In this document: piece after piece, positions 1 through 9,896 of the stretch
Layout: each line of letters opens with the position of its first letter
How positions within the stretch are numbered: position 1 is the stretch's first letter
Assembly (NCBI GenBank): GCA_003695765.1
Contig: RFHQ01000008.1
Span: 1-57,357, forward strand
Direction of reading: 5' to 3'
Length of the DNA: 57,357 bases
Source: Gammaproteobacteria bacterium
GTDB taxonomy: Bacteria > Pseudomonadota > Gammaproteobacteria > Steroidobacterales > GCA-2729495
The notes under the pieces: model-generated
Database searches by the model: none
Told to the model about the DNA's origin: nothing
Seen by the model: the letters and a program-made list of their open reading frames with translations, nothing else
Position numbers and translations under genes: made by a program

Positions 1-1005
<1,005 letters not shown>

Positions 1006-1010
<5 letters not shown>

Positions 1011-1027
1011 CCCCCCGATAGGCTATA
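1006..1027 (+). terminator. Hairpin at the asd stop codon
   Basis: Inverted repeat TATAGCC/GGCTATA (7 bp, 8-nt loop) straddles the asd stop codon. Only a short T-poor tail follows, so it would be a weak terminator or attenuator before fimV. Confidence 0.3.
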
Positions 1028-1123
1028 TTTGGCCGGTAAATCCGGTGGGTTGCGAAGCTTGTTGTGCGCCTTTCTGAAACGCAGCCACGGACGGCTTGGG
1101 AACCGTTTGGTCGGGGAAATGTA

Positions 1124-4093
1124 ATGCCGCGATTCTTGTTCGTCGCGGTCTCGGCGCTTGCCGGGATCCTGCCTGTGTCCGCATTCGCCCTCGCGCTGGG
1201 CGATATCAATCTCAAGTCGGCCCTGAACCAGCCTTTTCTCGCCGAGATCCCGGTCACGTCCGCGTCGGCGGATGAACTGAGCGGCCTGCAGGTCCGGCTG
1301 GCGCCGGCCGAGGCCTACGAGCGTTTTGGCCTGCTGCTGCCGACATTCCTCAGAGACTTCGAGTTCCGGATCGTCAGCGAGCGCGGTCGCAGCCGGATCC
1401 GGGTGAGTTCCAGCCAGCCGGTCGTCGAGCCCTTCGTCACGATGCTGCTGGAGATCAAGTGGCCACAGGGCCGGCTGCTGCGCGAATACACGGTGTTGTT
1501 GGATCCCCCGGCCTTCGAGACGCCGGCACCGGTCGCCGCGGCCCCGGCAGCGGAACGCCGGCCAGCCCGGCCAGCCCGGCCGGTGCAGGCGGCGCCGCCG
1601 GCACCGGCCTTCGGTGGAGAACGCTACGGCCCGGTGCAGCGCAACGACACGCTGTGGCGCATCGCCGAGCGTGTCCGGCCGGATGCCTCGCTGGACATGA
1701 ACCAGGTGATGCTGGCCATTTACCGGGCGAACCCGGAGGCCTTCAGCGGCAATATCAACCGCCTGCGGGCTGGTGCGATCCTGAGGCTGCCGTCCGCCGA
1801 CGAGATGCGCAGCATCGGCCGGGCCGAGGCGCTGGCTGAGGTCAGGCGCCAGAACGAGAGCTGGCGCAGTGGCAGCCGGCGCGCGGAAGAGGCACGGCTG
1901 CGGCTGGTGCCGCCGGCCGGCGAGACCGGCGAGGCCGGGTCCGGCAGCCCGGCGCCGACGGCCGGCGGTGGCGGCGAAACCGGTGACCTGCGCGCCGAGG
2001 TCGACGCGCTGAGGGCCCAACTCGACCAGCGGGAACGCTTGCTCGAGCTGCGCGAGAACGAGTTGCGCGAACTGCAGGACCAGCTCGCCGCGCTGCGGGC
2101 GAAGGCGCAGGCGGGTAGTGAATCCCCGGTTGCGGAAGCACCGGCCGGCGAACCGCCGGTAACGGAAGCCCAGCCGCCAGCCGCGACCGAGCCCGGCGGC
2201 GGCGAAGCCGGCGCGGAATCGGCGGCCGAGCCGGAGGCGGCGGCAGCGTCGCCCGAGCCGAAGGCCAGTTCGATGCCGCCGGTCGTCACCAGCACGCCCC
2301 CGGCGGAGGAGCCGTCCCTGCTCCGGGCGCTGTTCGGCAGCATCTGGCTCTATCTCGGGATCGTCGTCGCGTTGCTGGCCGCCCTGTTCGTCGCCAGGGC
2401 CCGCCGCCGGGCGACCGAGCCGGCCGGCGACTGGGAAGAACTCCTGGAAGAGCCGGTCGAGGCACCGTCCCGCGGCGACACCGAGGCCCTGTCGCCGCCG
2501 CGCCAGGCGGCGGACGAGACCTTCGTCGTCGAAGAAGGGCCGGCGGCCAGCGACACCGATCAGGTCGCCAAGGCCAGCACCGGCACGCTGGAGATGGACC
2601 GCAGCGGCGACCAGGAAGCGCCGCTGGAGAAGACTCTGAGCAGTGATGCCGCGGTCAATCTCGACCAGGCCGATCCGATCGCCGAGGCCGAGTTCCACAT
2701 GGCCTACGGGCTGTACGATCAGGCGGCCGACCTGTTGCAGGAGGCGATCCAGGCCGAGCCGGAACGCCGTGATCTGCGCCGCAAGCTGATCGACGTCTAC
2801 TTCGTCTGGGAGAATCGCGGGGGCTTCCTGCGCGAGGCCAGGGCCTTCCACGATCTCGTCGGCGAGGACGATGCGGAGTGGAACAAGGTCCTGATCATGG
2901 GCAAGCAGCTGTGCCCGGACGAGGAACTGTTCGCCGCGGCCCCGGCGCAGGTCGCCGGGGACGAGGTCATGGACCTGGAGCTGGACGAGGGCCAGGCAGC
3001 GGCTGTCGATCTGGCGCTCGGCGACGACGAGAGCGGACTCGATTTCGACCTCGGCGGCGAGCAGCAGGAGGCCTCGGCCGCAGGCCTGGACCTCGAACTC
3101 GGCGACGAGGCTGCCGAGGCGCCGGACATGTCGCCGACGCTGCAGGACGAGGGCGCGTCGGCGACGATGGAAACGCCGACCATCGAGGCGCCCGGGCTCG
3201 AGGCCGGCGAGTCGCCGACGGTCGAGACACCGACGATCGAGGCCCCGGGGCCGGAATCGCCGACGGTCGAGACGCCGACGATCGAATCGCCGCAGGTCGA
3301 GCCCACGATGGAGACGCCGACGCTCGAGACGCCCGCGGGCGAGTTTGCCGAACCGGCACCGGGCGGTGACGACACCGAAGCGCTGGATCTCGACGAACTC
3401 GGCCTGAACCTGGACGATTTCGCCGACGTGGCCAGCGATCTCGACGCCGAAGACGGCGAAGGCGAACTGATCGGCGACGCCGACGCGACTCTGCTGGCGG
3501 GCGCGGAAGAAGCCGGTCCGCTGCTGGACGAGATGCGGCGCGGCCTGGACGCAACCGCCGAGGTGCAGAAACTGGACCTCGATCTCGAAGGCCAGCCGGA
3601 GGCCGAGGCGGGCGTGGACGTCGATGCGACCGGCGAACTGCCGTCGCTGGGCGCTGGTGACGCGGACGAAGCCGCGCTGCGGGCGCTGGACGAGGGCGCC
3701 GCGGACAGCGGCGACGGGGTGGCCGACAGTGGCGGCGACACGGTGGAACAGCCGCGGGCCGTCGTCGACGACACGGCCGAGCAGCCGCGCCCGGAGGTCC
3801 TGCCGGACACCGATGCGACCGCCGAACTGCTGGCGCCGGGCACCGGGGTCGATCTCGAGATCGGCGCCGAAACGCCGGCGGACGACTCGCCGACCGGCAC
3901 GCTGGCCGGGCCTGCCGAGCGTCCGGACGGCCCGACGATGACCGAGGTTGGCACGAAGCTCGATTTGGCGCGCGCCTATATCGACATGGGGGACCCGGAT
4001 GGGGCGCGCAGCATCCTCGACGAGGTCATCGAGGAGGGCGACGAGGCGCAACGGCAGGAGGCGCAGCAAATGCTAGAGCAGCTGCCCCGCTGA
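1124..4093 (+). CDS. fimV: FimV/HubP-like polar inner-membrane hub protein
   Basis: Peptidoglycan-binding polar scaffold that in relatives supports type IV pilus assembly, twitching and pole organisation. The 989-aa protein starts at ATG 1124 after a GGGGA ribosome site. An upstream in-frame start at 1064 is rejected because it would bury the signal peptide. Visible order: signal peptide (about 1-24), FimV N-terminal domain (about 25-120), LysM domain (about 164-230), a coiled coil, a membrane span (about 408-425), a TPR-like segment (about 519-562), a long acidic region and a C-terminal TPR-like FimV domain (about 944-989). The acidic region contains degenerate ETPTIE/SPTVETPTIE repeats at about 680-740 (bases 3163-3345). 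It lies between asd and truA as in Pseudomonas. Confidence 0.9.
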   Translation: MPRFLFVAVSALAGILPVSAFALALGDINLKSALNQPFLAEIPVTSASADELSGLQVRLAPAEAYERFGLLLPTFLRDFEFRIVSERGRSRIRVSSSQPVVEPFVTMLLEIKWPQGRLLREYTVLLDPPAFETPAPVAAAPAAERRPARPARPVQAAPPAPAFGGERYGPVQRNDTLWRIAERVRPDASLDMNQVMLAIYRANPEAFSGNINRLRAGAILRLPSADEMRSIGRAEALAEVRRQNESWRSGSRRAEEARLRLVPPAGETGEAGSGSPAPTAGGGGETGDLRAEVDALRAQLDQRERLLELRENELRELQDQLAALRAKAQAGSESPVAEAPAGEPPVTEAQPPAATEPGGGEAGAESAAEPEAAAASPEPKASSMPPVVTSTPPAEEPSLLRALFGSIWLYLGIVVALLAALFVARARRRATEPAGDWEELLEEPVEAPSRGDTEALSPPRQAADETFVVEEGPAASDTDQVAKASTGTLEMDRSGDQEAPLEKTLSSDAAVNLDQADPIAEAEFHMAYGLYDQAADLLQEAIQAEPERRDLRRKLIDVYFVWENRGGFLREARAFHDLVGEDDAEWNKVLIMGKQLCPDEELFAAAPAQVAGDEVMDLELDEGQAAAVDLALGDDESGLDFDLGGEQQEASAAGLDLELGDEAAEAPDMSPTLQDEGASATMETPTIEAPGLEAGESPTVETPTIEAPGPESPTVETPTIESPQVEPTMETPTLETPAGEFAEPAPGGDDTEALDLDELGLNLDDFADVASDLDAEDGEGELIGDADATLLAGAEEAGPLLDEMRRGLDATAEVQKLDLDLEGQPEAEAGVDVDATGELPSLGAGDADEAALRALDEGAADSGDGVADSGGDTVEQPRAVVDDTAEQPRPEVLPDTDATAELLAPGTGVDLEIGAETPADDSPTGTLAGPAERPDGPTMTEVGTKLDLARAYIDMGDPDGARSILDEVIEEGDEAQRQEAQQMLEQLPR

Positions 4094-4111
4094 GCGGGTC
4101 GCTGCACCGGA

Positions 4112-4927
4112 ATGCCCGTGTCCGGCTCCGCACCGGCCCGGCGCATCGCGCTGGGCCTCGAATACGACGGCACGGCCTACAACGGCTGGCAAACCCAACC
4201 GCATGCGCCGAGCATCCAGGATCGGGTCGATGCGGCGCTGTCACAGGTCGCCGATCATGCCGTCGCTTGCGTGGCGGCCGGGCGCACCGACACCGGCGTG
4301 CACGCGCGCGGACAGGTCGTGCATTTCGACAGTCCGGCCCGCCGCGAGGCCCGCGCCTGGATCCTCGGACTGAACAGCCTGTTGCCGGATGACATCGCCG
4401 CGCAGTGGGTCCGCGAAGTCCCGGCCGATTTCCACGCCCGCTATTCGGCGATCCGTCGCTGGTACCGGTATCGCGTCTTGAACCAGCCGCTGCGCTCGCC
4501 GCTGGAGCGACACCGGGCCTGGTGGGTGCACCGGCCACTGGATCTGGCCGCAATGCAGGCCGCGGCGAGCGAGCTGCTCGGCGAGCACGACTTCTCGGCC
4601 TTCCGTGCCGCCGCCTGCCAGTCGCGCACGGCCGTGCGCGCGCTGTACCGCCTCGAACTCCAGCGCCACGGGCCGGTGATCCACATCGACTGCGAAGCCA
4701 ATGCCTTCCTGCATCACATGGTTCGCAACATCGTCGGCACGCTGGTTCGTGTCGGCCGCGGCGAACGTGACCCCGGCTGGGTCCGCCGGCTGCTGGCCGA
4801 GCGGGACCGCCGCCTGTCCGGCATGACCGCGCCGGCCTGCGGGCTGACGCTGATGGCCGTGCGTTATCCGCCCGAGTTCGGCCTGCCCGAAGGCGGCCCA
4901 CCGGCGCCGTTCGCCGCGCCGCGTTGA
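4112..4927 (+). CDS. truA: tRNA pseudouridine(38-40) synthase TruA
   Basis: Converts uridines 38-40 in the anticodon arm of many tRNAs to pseudouridine. The 271-aa protein carries the hallmark GRTDTGVHA motif with the catalytic aspartate at residue 60. It also has the family N-terminus (LEYDGTAYNGWQ) and the C-terminal NAFLHHMVRNIVGTL segment. It begins 18 bases after the fimV stop and is probably co-transcribed with it. trpF, which often sits between truA and accD in Pseudomonas-type clusters, is absent here. Confidence 0.96.
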   Translation: MPVSGSAPARRIALGLEYDGTAYNGWQTQPHAPSIQDRVDAALSQVADHAVACVAAGRTDTGVHARGQVVHFDSPARREARAWILGLNSLLPDDIAAQWVREVPADFHARYSAIRRWYRYRVLNQPLRSPLERHRAWWVHRPLDLAAMQAAASELLGEHDFSAFRAAACQSRTAVRALYRLELQRHGPVIHIDCEANAFLHHMVRNIVGTLVRVGRGERDPGWVRRLLAERDRRLSGMTAPACGLTLMAVRYPPEFGLPEGGPPAPFAAPR

Positions 4928-4954
4928 ACGACCGTTGTTTGCTATGCTGCAGCC

Positions 4955-5818
4955 ATGAACTGGTTCCAGAAGATCATGCCCTCGCGGATCCAGACGGAGC
5001 GGCGCACGCGCACCGTGCCCGAGGGCCTGTGGCTGAAATGCCCGCAATGCGCGGCGCAGCTGTATCGCGCCGAACTGGAACGGAACCTGTCGGTCTGTCC
5101 CAAATGCCATCACCATATGCGCATCCCGGCGCGCCGGCGGCTGGACATCTTTCTCGACGCCGAGCCGCGCGAGGAGATCGCGCCGGGACTCGCGCCCGTC
5201 GATCCGCTGAAGTTCCGTGACAGCAAGCGCTACCGCGATCGCCTGAACCAGGCGCAGAAGGCCACCGGCGAGAAAGACGCGCTGGTGGCGATGAGCGGCC
5301 GGCTGAAGGGCATGCCGGTGGTTGCCGCTGCTTTCGAATTCGGTTTCATGGGCGGCTCCATGGGTTCGGTCGTCGGCGAGAAATTCGCGCGGGCCGCGAG
5401 CCATAGCCTGACCCAGCGGGCGCCGCTGGTCTGCTTTTCCGCCAGCGGTGGTGCCCGCATGCAAGAGGCCCTGTACTCGCTGCTGCAGATGGCCAAAACC
5501 AGTGCGGCACTGGCGGCGCTGGCCGAGGCCCGCGTGCCCTATGTCTCCGTGTTGACGGACCCGACCACCGGCGGCGTCTCGGCGAGCCTCGCGATGCTCG
5601 GTGACATCAACATCGCCGAGCCGAATGCCCTGATCGGCTTTGCGGGGCCGCGCGTGATCGAGCAGACCGTGCGCGAGAAACTGCCGGAGGGCTTCCAGCG
5701 CAGCGAATTCCTGCTGGAGCATGGCGCGCTGGACATGATCGTCGACCGGCGCGAACTGCGCGACGCGATCGCCGAACTGCTCGCCAAACTGCAGCGCCTG
5801 CCGGCGCCGGCCGCCTGA
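4955..5818 (+). CDS. accD: Acetyl-CoA carboxylase, carboxyltransferase subunit beta
   Basis: Beta subunit of the carboxyltransferase that moves CO2 from carboxybiotin to acetyl-CoA, giving malonyl-CoA for fatty acid synthesis. It works in a complex with AccA. The 287-aa protein has the N-terminal zinc ribbon with Cys29, Cys32, Cys48 and Cys51. The crotonase-like carboxyltransferase domain follows, with the [10 protein letters not shown] and [10 protein letters not shown] motifs. Length and start ([10 protein letters not shown]) are typical. It lies immediately upstream of folC as in E. coli and Pseudomonas. Confidence 0.97.
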   Translation: MNWFQKIMPSRIQTERRTRTVPEGLWLKCPQCAAQLYRAELERNLSVCPKCHHHMRIPARRRLDIFLDAEPREEIAPGLAPVDPLKFRDSKRYRDRLNQAQKATGEKDALVAMSGRLKGMPVVAAAFEFGFMGGSMGSVVGEKFARAASHSLTQRAPLVCFSASGGARMQEALYSLLQMAKTSAALAALAEARVPYVSVLTDPTTGGVSASLAMLGDINIAEPNALIGFAGPRVIEQTVREKLPEGFQRSEFLLEHGALDMIVDRRELRDAIAELLAKLQRLPAPAA

Positions 5819-5859
5819 GGGCGGAGCGACCCGGGCCGGCATTGCCGCGCGGACACCCG

Positions 5860-7128
5860 GTGGCCAGGCGTTCCCTCGCCGACTGGCTGCGGTGGCAGGA
5901 AGGGCTGCACCCGGCCGATATCGAACTGGGTTTGGCGCGCGTAAGCGAGGTCGCGCGGCGGCTGGGCCTGCCGCGGCCGCGCGGCGGCATTCTGACCGTG
6001 GCCGGCACCAACGGCAAGGGCTCGACCTTGCGCTTCGCCGAGGCCGCGCTGGCGGCGGCCGGCTGGCACTGCGGCGCTTATTCTTCGCCTCACCTGTTGC
6101 GCTACAACGAGCGTATCCGCATCGGCGGCCGGCCGGCCGGCGATGCGGCTTTGCTCGCGGCCTTCGCCGCCGTCGACGATGCCCGCGGCGAGCTGCCGCT
6201 GACCTACTTCGAGTTCGGCACCCTGGCCGCCGCCTGGCTGTTCGCCGAGCAGGATCTCGACGGCTGGCTGCTCGAGGTCGGGCTCGGTGGCCGGCTGGAT
6301 GCGGTCAATGTCTTCGACCCGGACGTGAGCCTGATCACGACGGTGGCGCTGGATCACGAGCGCTGGCTCGGGACGAACCGCGAACAGGTGGCAGCGGAGA
6401 AGGCCGGCATCATGCGCGCCGGGCGGCCTGCGTTCTACGGTAGTGCCGACCCGCCGGCCGCGATCCTCGCGGCCGCCAGTGCCCGCGGCGCGCGGCTCGA
6501 ACTCGCGGGCCGCGACTTCGGCTGGCAAGCGGTCGGCGATCGTTGGGCCTGGTGGTATCGCGATCAGCGCATCGACGGGCTGCCCAGGCCCTGGCCCGGA
6601 GACGCGGCCCAGTTCGACGATCTGGCGCTGGCGCTGGCGGGCTGCTCGGCGCTGCTGTCTCGGGAGCTGCCGCGCGCATCGGCGGAGGCGGCGGCGCGTG
6701 CCGGCAGCCCGGCCGGCCGTTTCCAGCGGGTGGCCCGCGAAGGCCGCGAATGGATTGTCGACGTCGCGCACAATCCGCAGGCGATGGCGCTGCTGGCCCG
6801 CCGCCTCGCCGATTTGCCGCCGGCGCCGCGAACCATCGCTGTCGCCGCCTTGCTGGAGGACAAGGACATCGACGCCTGCCTGGCGCCGCTGCTCGGGCAG
6901 GTCGATGCCTGGATCGCCTGCGAGCTGACCGGCACGCGCGCCCGGCCGGCCAGCGAACTGCAGGCGAGACTGTCGCAGGCGGGCGCGACAAGCGTCTCCA
7001 TCGCCGGCTCGCCGCGGCAGGGCTGTGAACGTGCTGCGGCGCAGGCCGACGCCGGTTCGCGCATCGTGGTCTGCGGTTCCTTCCTGCTCGCCGGTCCCGC
7101 GCTCGAATGGCTTGGTCTATACTCGTGA
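5860..7128 (+). CDS. folC: Bifunctional folylpolyglutamate/dihydrofolate synthase
   Basis: ATP-dependent addition of glutamate to dihydropteroate and to folates, needed for folate retention and one-carbon metabolism. It is a Mur-ligase-fold enzyme with the P-loop GTNGKGST at about residues 49-56, the YSSPHL motif and LGGRLDAVN. The C-terminal ligase domain shows DVAHNPQAM. GTG at 5860 (MARRSLADWLRW) is preferred because it matches where homologues begin. A TTG at 5842 is an alternative start. Only about 40 bases separate it from accD, and the SPOR gene follows 21 bases downstream. Confidence 0.93.
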   Translation: MARRSLADWLRWQEGLHPADIELGLARVSEVARRLGLPRPRGGILTVAGTNGKGSTLRFAEAALAAAGWHCGAYSSPHLLRYNERIRIGGRPAGDAALLAAFAAVDDARGELPLTYFEFGTLAAAWLFAEQDLDGWLLEVGLGGRLDAVNVFDPDVSLITTVALDHERWLGTNREQVAAEKAGIMRAGRPAFYGSADPPAAILAAASARGARLELAGRDFGWQAVGDRWAWWYRDQRIDGLPRPWPGDAAQFDDLALALAGCSALLSRELPRASAEAAARAGSPAGRFQRVAREGREWIVDVAHNPQAMALLARRLADLPPAPRTIAVAALLEDKDIDACLAPLLGQVDAWIACELTGTRARPASELQARLSQAGATSVSIAGSPRQGCERAAAQADAGSRIVVCGSFLLAGPALEWLGLYS

Positions 7129-7149
7129 CGGTCTGCTGCGGGGTGTGCG

Positions 7150-7770
7150 ATGGATCGTCAACTGCTTGAGCGCATGATCGGCGCGGCGGTGCTGATCGTT
7201 GCGCTGGTGCTGGTCGTGCCGGCGATTCTCGACGGGCCGGAATCGCCCGCGCCGGTGACGGCGAGCGGCGCAGCGGCCACGGACCCGGGCATGCGGACCG
7301 TGACGATCCGGCCGGCCGCCGAGACCACCCGACCGCCGATGCCGGCGCCGCGAGTGACCGCCGAGCCGGCACCGGCCCCGCCGGAACCGACGGCGCAGCA
7401 GCTGGCTGCGGCTGCCGCGGCGGCCAAAGAGGTCAAGCCCGCGGCCGGGGCGGCCGAGCCGCTGGCGAAACCGGCGGCCAGCCCGCCTGCGGCCCCGCAA
7501 CCGCGCCCACAGTCGACCAGCCGCCACCGGGCCTCGGGCTGGGCCGTGCAGCTCGGCAGTTTCGCCCGGCGCGAGAACGCGACCCGGCTGGCCAAGGAGC
7601 TGCAGGAGAAGGGCTTCAGCAGCTACCTCGAGCCGCTGAACAGCGGCGGACGAACCCTGCACCGGGTCCGCGTCGGCCCGGTGGGCCAGCGCGAGGCGGC
7701 GGCGAAGCTGGCGAGCCGGCTCGCTGCGAGCGGCTACCGTGGTCAGGTCGTGCGTCAGCCGGCGGATTGA
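7150..7770 (+). CDS. SPOR-domain inner-membrane protein (DedD-like)
   Basis: Septal peptidoglycan-binding protein of the DedD type. It has a short cytoplasmic N-terminus, one membrane span (about residues 9-27), a Pro/Ala-rich periplasmic linker and a C-terminal SPOR domain (about 128-206). The SPOR domain begins with GWAVQLGSFARREN and contains RVRVGPVG. SPOR domains bind denuded glycan strands at division sites. The folC-dedD-cvpA-purF order is conserved in gammaproteobacteria, which supports the assignment. Its stop codon overlaps a possible TTG start of cvpA. Confidence 0.9.
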   Translation: MDRQLLERMIGAAVLIVALVLVVPAILDGPESPAPVTASGAAATDPGMRTVTIRPAAETTRPPMPAPRVTAEPAPAPPEPTAQQLAAAAAAAKEVKPAAGAAEPLAKPAASPPAAPQPRPQSTSRHRASGWAVQLGSFARRENATRLAKELQEKGFSSYLEPLNSGGRTLHRVRVGPVGQREAAAKLASRLAASGYRGQVVRQPAD

Positions 7771-7784
7771 ACGAAGGCGGCGGC

Positions 7785-8285
7785 GTGATCTGGGTCGACT
7801 ACCTGCTGCTCGCGGTGCTGGTGCTGTCTGGCGTCGTTGGCGTGTTCCGCGGCCTCGTGCGCGAGGCGCTGGCGCTGCTGGCCTGGGTGCTGGCGATCTG
7901 GGGCGCGTGGAGTTTTGCGCCGCTGATCGCACCGCGGCTGTCCGGCTGGATCGGCGATCCGGTGCTGCAGGTCTGGGCGGCGCGTGTCGTTCTGCTCGTC
8001 GGCATCCTGATCGTCGCCGGCCTGCTGACCTGGCTGATCTCCTACCTGCTCGACCGCAGCGGGCTGACCGGCACGGACCGGCTGCTCGGCGGGCTCTTCG
8101 GCGTGGCGCGTGGCGCGGTGCTGGCCGCGCTGCTGGTCATCCTGCTGCAGTTCGCAGGTTTCGAGCGGTCTCCTTGGTGGCAGGAGTCCAAACTGATACC
8201 GTATGCGGCGCCGCTGGCCGACAAACTCAAGGTCGTCGCGGCCGAGAGTGTGGAACGACTGGGCAGCGATGCCAGCACCGAATGA
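7785..8285 (+). CDS. cvpA: CvpA family membrane protein
   Basis: Small integral membrane protein related to E. coli CvpA, which is required for colicin V production and, in enterics, for bile and envelope tolerance. Its biochemical activity is unknown. About 166 aa with four predicted membrane segments and the FRGLVREALALLAW region typical of the family. GTG at 7785 (MIWVDYLLLAV) is preferred because family members start this way. A TTG at 7767 would overlap the previous stop. It lies 34 bases upstream of purF, as in E. coli. Confidence 0.9.
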   Translation: MIWVDYLLLAVLVLSGVVGVFRGLVREALALLAWVLAIWGAWSFAPLIAPRLSGWIGDPVLQVWAARVVLLVGILIVAGLLTWLISYLLDRSGLTGTDRLLGGLFGVARGAVLAALLVILLQFAGFERSPWWQESKLIPYAAPLADKLKVVAAESVERLGSDASTE

Positions 8286-8319
8286 CCGGGCCGAGGCGCG
8301 TCTCCGGGAGTAGTTTCCA

Positions 8320-9882
8320 GTGTGCGGAATCGTCGGAATCGTCAGTCACCGGCCGGTCAATCAGGCGATCTACGATGCCCTGACGGTCCTGCAGCACCGC
8401 GGCCAGGACGCCGCCGGGATCGCCACCGAGGAAGGTGGCACGCTGTACGCGCGCAAGAGCAACGGCCTGGTGCGCGATGTCTTCCACCAGCGGCACATGA
8501 TGCGCCTGCGCGGCCGAATCGGCATCGGCCACGTGCGTTACCCGACGGCCGGTTGGTCCAGCTCTTCCGAGGCGCAACCCTTCTACGTGAACTCGCCCTA
8601 CGGCATCAGCCTCGCGCACAACGGCAATCTGACCAACGCCGACGAACTGAAGAAGATCCTCACCGAGCAGGACCGGCGGCACCTGAACACCGGCTCGGAC
8701 ACCGAAGCGCTGCTGAACGTCTTTGCCGACGAACTGCAGAAACAGCGCGGCATTGGTCTGGATCCGGACGCGCTGTTCGCGGCCGTCGAGGGCGTGCACG
8801 CCCGCTGCCGCGGCGGCTATGCCGTGGTCGCGCTGATCGTCGGTCACGGTATCGTCGCCTTCCGCGATCCCTACGGCATTCGGCCGATCTGCATCGGCCG
8901 CCGGGAGACGGCCGAAGGCGTCGAGCACATGGTGGCCTCGGAGAGCGTGGCCCTGGATACGCTCGGCTTCGAGTTGCTGCGCGACCTGGCGCCCGGCGAA
9001 GCGGCGTTCATTCGCCAGGACGGCACGCTGCTGACGCAGCAGTGCGGCCCGGCGCGGGACTACACGCCCTGCATCTTCGAATACGTCTACTTCGCCCGCC
9101 CGGATTCGATCATCGACCGGATCTCGGTCTACAAGGCGCGGTTGCGGATGGGTGAGGCGCTGGCCAACCGGATCCTGAGCGAGCGCCCGCACCACGACAT
9201 CGACGTCGTCATTCCGATACCCGATTCCAGCCGCACCAGCGCGCTGGAGGTCGCCCATCGCTTGCGGGTCAAGTACCGGGAGGGCTTCGTCAAGAACCGC
9301 TACATCGGCCGGACCTTCATCATGCCGGGCCAGGAAATGCGCCGGCGCTCGGTGCGGCGCAAGCTGAACGCGATCGACCTCGAGTTTCGCGGCAAGGCCG
9401 TATTGCTGGTCGACGATTCCATCGTGCGGGGCACGACCTCGAAGCAGATCATCGAGATGGCGCGGGAGGCGGGAGCGCGCAAGGTCTATTTCGCCTCCGC
9501 CGCGCCGCCGGTGCGCTACCCGAACGTCTACGGCATCGACATGCCCGCGGCCAGCGAGCTGGTCGCTGCGAACCGCAGCATCGAGCAGATCCGCCGCTTC
9601 ATCGGCGCCGACTGGCTGATCTACCAGGATCTGGAGGACCTGGTCGCCGCGGTCCGCTATGACAACGGTGGTATCCGCAGTTTCGACGTGTCGATTTTTT
9701 CGGGCCACTATGTGACCGGCGACGTCAGCGCCGACTATCTGCGCGAACTCGAAGCGCGACGCTCGGATGCGGCCAAGGAGCGGCGCGAGAGCGAGCGCCG
9801 CCGGCTGGAGGGCGACAGCGACGATCCCGACGACGACGAATCCGGCGGTGTCAGCGAAACGCCGCGAGCCGGCGCCGCGTGA
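8320..9882 (+). CDS. purF: Amidophosphoribosyltransferase
   Basis: First committed step of purine synthesis: PRPP plus glutamine gives 5-phosphoribosylamine. GTG start at 8320 gives MCGIVGIV, placing the nucleophilic cysteine at position 2 so that removal of Met creates the N-terminal Ntn hydrolase. The glutaminase domain is followed by a phosphoribosyltransferase domain with the PRPP loop [14 protein letters not shown] at about 361-375. The last 40 or so residues are charged (Arg/Glu/Asp-rich) and probably disordered. It is the last member of the accD-folC-SPOR-cvpA-purF cluster, and the kinase gene overlaps or abuts its end. Confidence 0.97.
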   Translation: MCGIVGIVSHRPVNQAIYDALTVLQHRGQDAAGIATEEGGTLYARKSNGLVRDVFHQRHMMRLRGRIGIGHVRYPTAGWSSSSEAQPFYVNSPYGISLAHNGNLTNADELKKILTEQDRRHLNTGSDTEALLNVFADELQKQRGIGLDPDALFAAVEGVHARCRGGYAVVALIVGHGIVAFRDPYGIRPICIGRRETAEGVEHMVASESVALDTLGFELLRDLAPGEAAFIRQDGTLLTQQCGPARDYTPCIFEYVYFARPDSIIDRISVYKARLRMGEALANRILSERPHHDIDVVIPIPDSSRTSALEVAHRLRVKYREGFVKNRYIGRTFIMPGQEMRRRSVRRKLNAIDLEFRGKAVLLVDDSIVRGTTSKQIIEMAREAGARKVYFASAAPPVRYPNVYGIDMPAASELVAANRSIEQIRRFIGADWLIYQDLEDLVAAVRYDNGGIRSFDVSIFSGHYVTGDVSADYLRELEARRSDAAKERRESERRRLEGDSDDPDDDESGGVSETPRAGAA

Positions 9883-9896
9883 CGGCCCGTTCGCCC

